DNA of 64,000 nucleotides, taken from assembly GCA_963780165.1 (NCBI GenBank), contig CAWABB010000001.1, forward strand, positions 2,232,001 through 2,296,000, read 5' to 3'. The notes under the pieces were generated by a model. That model was not told where the DNA came from, ran no database searches, and saw nothing but the letters and a program-made list of their open reading frames with translations. This DNA is from CAWABB01 sp963780165 (GTDB lineage: Bacteria > Bacteroidota > Ignavibacteria > UBA10030 > UBA6906). A program made the translations under genes and the position numbers. Below are positions 60,323-64,000 of this stretch, one piece after another. Position 1 is the stretch's first letter, and each line of letters begins with the position of its first letter.

Positions 60323-63013
60323 GTGGCGACGGAAAATACACAACAACCGAACGTGACGCAAGGCGGGGCGGACGGCGACCAGTGGCTCGAAGCCCTCGAG
60401 TTCGTCATCAGGTCCGTCCTGAAGGACAAGTCTCCCGAATCCGTTCCGGGTCTTCTGGAGAAGCTCGGCCAGGAGCTGCGTGCCTCTGGCATCCCCGTTC
60501 CGCGGGCGGTCACGACCCCGTACGTCAATACGCTTGGCCCGAAGAACGAGCCGCCGTATCCCGGAGACCGGGAGATCGAGCGGCGGATCAAGAGCATCAT
60601 CCGCTGGAACGCGATGGCCATGGTCGTGAAGGCCAACAGGCTGTACGGCGGCGTGGGTGGACACATCTCCACGTACGCTTCGGCAGCGACGCTCTATGAG
60701 GTGGCATTCAACCACTTCTTCCGCGGCGGCGACGGTGATCGCTCGGCGGACATGATCTACTTCCAGGGGCACGCCTCGCCCGGCATCTATGCGCGCGCGT
60801 ATCTCGAAGGGCGGATCTCCGCATCGCAGCTCCACGCGTTCAGGCGGGAGCTCGCTGAAGGGGGAGGGCTGTCGTCGTATCCCCATCCGTACCTGATGCC
60901 GTCGTTCTGGCAGTTCCCCACTGTCTCGATGGGCCTCGGCCCGCTGATGTCGATCTACCAGGCTCGCTTCAATAGATATCTCTCCGCCCGCGGCTTCATC
61001 GCCGGGGAGGAGCCGAAGGTCTGGGCGTTCCTGGGTGACGGCGAAATGGACGAGCCTGAAACGCTCGGATCAATCACGCTCGCATCGCGCGAATCGCTCG
61101 ACAATCTGATCTGGGTCGTCAACTGCAACCTGCAGCGGCTTGACGGACCGGTGCGCGGCAACGGCAAGATCATCCAGGAGCTGGAAGCCGCATTCCGCGG
61201 CGCCGGATGGAACGTCATCAAGGTGATCTGGAGCTCTGACTGGGATCCGCTCTTCGCGATGGACGAGAAGGGGCTGCTGCTCAAGCGGATGTCCGAAGCG
61301 GTGGACGGAGATTTCCAGAAGTACTCGGTCGAGCCGGGGAGCTATACGCGGAAGCATTTCTTCGGCAAGTATCCCGAGCTGCTGCCGCTGGCGAACACGC
61401 TGACAGACGAGCAGATCCGGAAGATGCGCCGGGGCGGACACGATCCCCGGAAGGTGTACGCCGCATACAAGGCGGCAGTCGAGCATAAGGGTGCGCCGAC
61501 CGTCATTCTCGCGAAGACGGTCAAGGGGTACGGCCTCGGCGAAGCCGGCGAAGGCCGGAACGTCACGCACCAGCAGAAGAAGCTGAACGAGAAGGAGCTC
61601 CGCGAATTCCGTGCCCGGTTCGGGATCCCGATCAGCGACGAGGAGATCGCGGACACGCCGTTCTACAAGCCGGCTTCCGACAGCGAAGAGATGAAGTATC
61701 TGCTCGATCGCCGGAAGGCGTTGGGAGGATTTGTTCCGCAGCGGCGCACCGCGTATCAGACGCTGCAGACGCCCCCGCTGACGGCCTTCGCCGAGTTCTT
61801 CAAGGGCTCCGAACGGTTCGAGGTCTCCACGACGATGGCGCTCGTGAGGATGCTCGGAGCGCTCCTGCGCACCAAGGAGATCGGCCGCCGCATCGTCCCC
61901 ATTATCCCGGACGAGGCCCGGACGTTCGGGATGGACCCCCTGTTCCGCGAGGTCGGCATCTATTCCCCGAAAGGACAGCTCTACGAGCCGGTCGATGCAG
62001 AGTCGCTGCTGCACTATCACGAGGCGAAGGACGGACAGATTCTCGAAGAGGGGATCACCGAGGCAGGATCGATGTCATCCTTCATCGCTGCCGGGACCGC
62101 GTATGCGACGCACAACCAGCCGATGATCCCGTTCTATGTGTACTACTCGATGTTCGGGTTCCAGCGGATCGGGGATCTGGTGTGGGCTGCGGCGGATATG
62201 AAGGTGCGCGGGTTCCTGTGCGGAGCGACCGCCGGACGCACCACGCTGAACGGCGAAGGGCTCCAGCACGAGGATGGACATAGCCATGTGCTGGCGAGCA
62301 CCGTCCCGACGCTGATGTGCTACGACCCTGCATTCGCCTACGAAATCGCGGTCATCGTGCAGAACGGCCTCGAGCGCATGTATGCAAAGGGCGAGGATAT
62401 CTTCTACTATCTGACGCTCTGCAACGAAAACTACGCGATGCCCGCGATGCCCGAGGGAGCCCACGAGGGCATCCTGAAGGGGATGTACAGGTTCCGCAAG
62501 GGACCGGCCGACCGGAAGCTGAAAGTGCAGCTCTTCGGGAGCGGCCCGATCCTGCGCGAAGTCCTCCGTGCGCAGGAGATCCTCGAGACGCGGTACGGCG
62601 TCGCGGCCGATGTCTGGAGCGTAACCAGCTACAAACAGCTCCGCAGCGATGCGCTGGGCGTGCGCCGGTGGAACATGCTGCATCCGACCGAAACGCCTCG
62701 TCAATCGTACATCGAAACCGTTCTCGAGAATGTAGAGGGACCGTTCGTCGCGGCCTCGGACTATATGAAGATCGTTCCCGACCAGATCGCACCGTGGGTG
62801 CCGGGCGGCTTGATGACCCTGGGCACAGACGGGTTCGGTCGCAGCGACACGCGGGCCGCGTTGCGGCGGTTCTTCGAGGTGGACGCGGAGTGCGTTACGG
62901 TTGCCGCGCTGTCTGCGCTTGCGGAAGAGGGGAAGATCAAGTCGGAGGCGGTCGCGCGCGCAATCCGGGACCTCCATATCGATCCCGACAAAGCCTTTCC
63001 GTTGACGGTTTGA
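60323..63013 (+). CDS. aceE: Pyruvate dehydrogenase E1, homodimeric type
   Basis: 896 residues, normal for AceE. Thiamine diphosphate and metal site in VWAFLGDGEMDEPE plus LDNLIWVVNCNLQRLDGPVRGNGKIIQELE; further markers are GHISTYASAATLYEV, FFRGGDGDRSADMIYFQGHASPGIYARA, VILAKTVKGYGLGEAGEGRN and GLQHEDGHSHVLAS. It decarboxylates pyruvate and acetylates the lipoyl group of E2. The GTG at 60323 was chosen because a frame extending to 60254 overlaps the promoter. The E2 gene follows 30 bases later. Confidence 0.95.
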   Translation: MATENTQQPNVTQGGADGDQWLEALEFVIRSVLKDKSPESVPGLLEKLGQELRASGIPVPRAVTTPYVNTLGPKNEPPYPGDREIERRIKSIIRWNAMAMVVKANRLYGGVGGHISTYASAATLYEVAFNHFFRGGDGDRSADMIYFQGHASPGIYARAYLEGRISASQLHAFRRELAEGGGLSSYPHPYLMPSFWQFPTVSMGLGPLMSIYQARFNRYLSARGFIAGEEPKVWAFLGDGEMDEPETLGSITLASRESLDNLIWVVNCNLQRLDGPVRGNGKIIQELEAAFRGAGWNVIKVIWSSDWDPLFAMDEKGLLLKRMSEAVDGDFQKYSVEPGSYTRKHFFGKYPELLPLANTLTDEQIRKMRRGGHDPRKVYAAYKAAVEHKGAPTVILAKTVKGYGLGEAGEGRNVTHQQKKLNEKELREFRARFGIPISDEEIADTPFYKPASDSEEMKYLLDRRKALGGFVPQRRTAYQTLQTPPLTAFAEFFKGSERFEVSTTMALVRMLGALLRTKEIGRRIVPIIPDEARTFGMDPLFREVGIYSPKGQLYEPVDAESLLHYHEAKDGQILEEGITEAGSMSSFIAAGTAYATHNQPMIPFYVYYSMFGFQRIGDLVWAAADMKVRGFLCGATAGRTTLNGEGLQHEDGHSHVLASTVPTLMCYDPAFAYEIAVIVQNGLERMYAKGEDIFYYLTLCNENYAMPAMPEGAHEGILKGMYRFRKGPADRKLKVQLFGSGPILREVLRAQEILETRYGVAADVWSVTSYKQLRSDALGVRRWNMLHPTETPRQSYIETVLENVEGPFVAASDYMKIVPDQIAPWVPGGLMTLGTDGFGRSDTRAALRRFFEVDAECVTVAALSALAEEGKIKSEAVARAIRDLHIDPDKAFPLTV

Positions 63014-63043
63014 CCTCCGAAGTAGGAACGAAGGAGAGAACAC

Positions 63044-64000
63044 ATGGACGTACGGCTTCCGCGGCTCGGTGAGGGCGCGGACTCAGGAACGGTTGCCAGC
63101 CTGCTCGTCAAGGCGGGCGACACGGTGGCGAAGGATCAGCCGATCCTCGAGCTTGAGAGCGAGAAGGCGGTCGCGACGATTCCGTCACCCGAGGCCGGGA
63201 CGGTCTCGGCTCTGCACGTGAAGGAAGGCGACACGATCAAGGTGGGGCAGTTGATCCTCACGCTGGGCGGGAGAGTGGCCGGGACCGCACCGGACCCTGC
63301 GCCGTCGAAGGTCATCGATGTCTCTGTCGGCGACGAGGAAGAAGAGCGGCCCGCCGGGATGGCACCGCCCGCGCCTGTGCCGGAGGGTCGGGAGGACGTT
63401 GGGCCGGAACCCGAACGTCTGCCCGAGGGAATCCCTCCGCCTGCGGCTCCCACAATTCGCAGGGTCGCCCGTGAACTGGGGATCGACCTCTCCCGCGTCC
63501 GGGGAAGCGAACGCGGCGGCAGGATCGTCATGGCCGACCTGCGCAGGTACATTCAGCGTTTGCAGCAGCAACCCGCCGGGACGCGGCCCGCGGTTCCTTC
63601 GGCACCGGCGCCTGCTCCGAAACCCGCGCCTGCGTCAATCGATTTCTCGAAGTGGGGACCCGTCGAAAAGACGAAGCTGACAAACCTCCGGACCCTGATC
63701 AGTGCGAAGATGTCGGAGTCATGGACCACCGTCCCGCACGTCACGCAGTTCGACGAGGCCGACATCACCGGCATCCTGGAGATGAAGAAGAGGTTCGACC
63801 CCGCCTATGAGAAGAAGGGCGGGAAGCTGACGCTTACGGCGTTTGCGCTGAGAGCCGTCGCGGGCGTTCTGCAGAAGCATCCGATGTTCAATGCGAGCAT
63901 CGACCTCGCGGCCGGAGAGCTGGTGAAGAAGCGCTACTATCACGTTGGGATCGCGGTGGACACGGAGCTGGGGCTCATCGTCCCGGTCCTGAGAGACGTG
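63044..64000 (+). CDS. Dihydrolipoamide acetyltransferase E2 (3' partial)
   Basis: At least 319 residues, running off the right edge. One lipoyl domain (~1-76) with the modified Lys41 in LELESEKAVATI, a Pro/Glu-rich linker, a peripheral subunit-binding domain (~125-165; IRRVARELGIDLSRVRGSER) and a Pro/Ala linker. The start of the catalytic acyltransferase domain follows from about residue 205 (WGPVEKTKLTNLRTLISAKM, TVPHVTQFDEADITGI). GAAGGAGAG precedes the ATG. It takes acetyl groups from E1 and passes them to coenzyme A. An E3 gene probably follows outside the window. Confidence 0.95.
   Translation, partial: MDVRLPRLGEGADSGTVASLLVKAGDTVAKDQPILELESEKAVATIPSPEAGTVSALHVKEGDTIKVGQLILTLGGRVAGTAPDPAPSKVIDVSVGDEEEERPAGMAPPAPVPEGREDVGPEPERLPEGIPPPAAPTIRRVARELGIDLSRVRGSERGGRIVMADLRRYIQRLQQQPAGTRPAVPSAPAPAPKPAPASIDFSKWGPVEKTKLTNLRTLISAKMSESWTTVPHVTQFDEADITGILEMKKRFDPAYEKKGGKLTLTAFALRAVAGVLQKHPMFNASIDLAAGELVKKRYYHVGIAVDTELGLIVPVLRDV

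Overview
The window is GC-rich bacterial chromosome, densely packed with genes. It most likely comes from the Bacteroidota/Chlorobi side of the FCB group, with an Ignavibacteria-like organism the best guess. The evidence is five secreted proteins ending in a type IX secretion (T9SS) C-terminal sorting domain with the QNYPNPFNP signature, a full MoxR-DUF58-BatABCDE cluster, DUF1800/DUF1501 partners, and promoters of the form TTG-N20/21-TAnnTT. No T9SS machinery, phage, integrase, insertion sequence or CRISPR array was seen. The taxonomic call is an inference; no marker gene search was possible.

Layout. 1-4.7 kb: the end of a sigma-54 activator, then a Spy-like protein, a MacA-like adaptor, a MacB-like permease without its ATPase, and a family 2 glycosyltransferase, mostly overlapping. 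5-9.8 kb: a lipoprotein, then a tight trio of lipoprotein, outer-membrane barrel fused to a transglutaminase-like domain, and FecR-like protein. 9.9-12.9 kb: two T9SS cargo enzymes (PQQ sugar dehydrogenase-like, M28 peptidase). 13.3-18.2 kb: a two-component set of propeller histidine kinase, CheY-like protein and response regulator-PP2C phosphatase. 18.3-21.3 kb, minus strand: ettA, truA and a small lipoprotein. 21.5-24.8 kb: a DUF1800/DUF1501 pair. 24.9-32.7 kb: propeller proteins, T9SS cargo, a TPR protein and decayed gene ends. 32.8-37.8 kb: tRNA-Pro, a five-gene ArsR-controlled redox/permease operon, an unusual orphan methyltransferase, tRNA-Arg and tRNA-Glu. 37.8-42.7 kb: a membrane mannosyltransferase-like protein, small membrane proteins and two hydrolases. 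42.8-45.3 kb: a GH9 glycosidase fused to a polysaccharide deacetylase-like domain. 45.6-50.9 kb: a lipoprotein, pterin dehydratase, glucokinase and a Ppx-CHAD-SixA run. 51-59.5 kb: the MoxR/Bat aerotolerance-type operon. 59.5-64 kb: a lipoate ligase opposite pyruvate dehydrogenase E1 and E2 (E2 runs off the window).

The most distinctive signal is a set of orphan T9SS tails in gaps between genes. One is joined directly to the signal peptide and first residues of a lost 5'-nucleotidase, as if cargo genes are repeatedly deleted down to their sorting tails. Other points are the barrel-transglutaminase trio, the methyltransferase with DPPA in place of DPPY, a 30-base palindrome between convergent genes, and a Tat-type signal combined with a T9SS tail on one protein.
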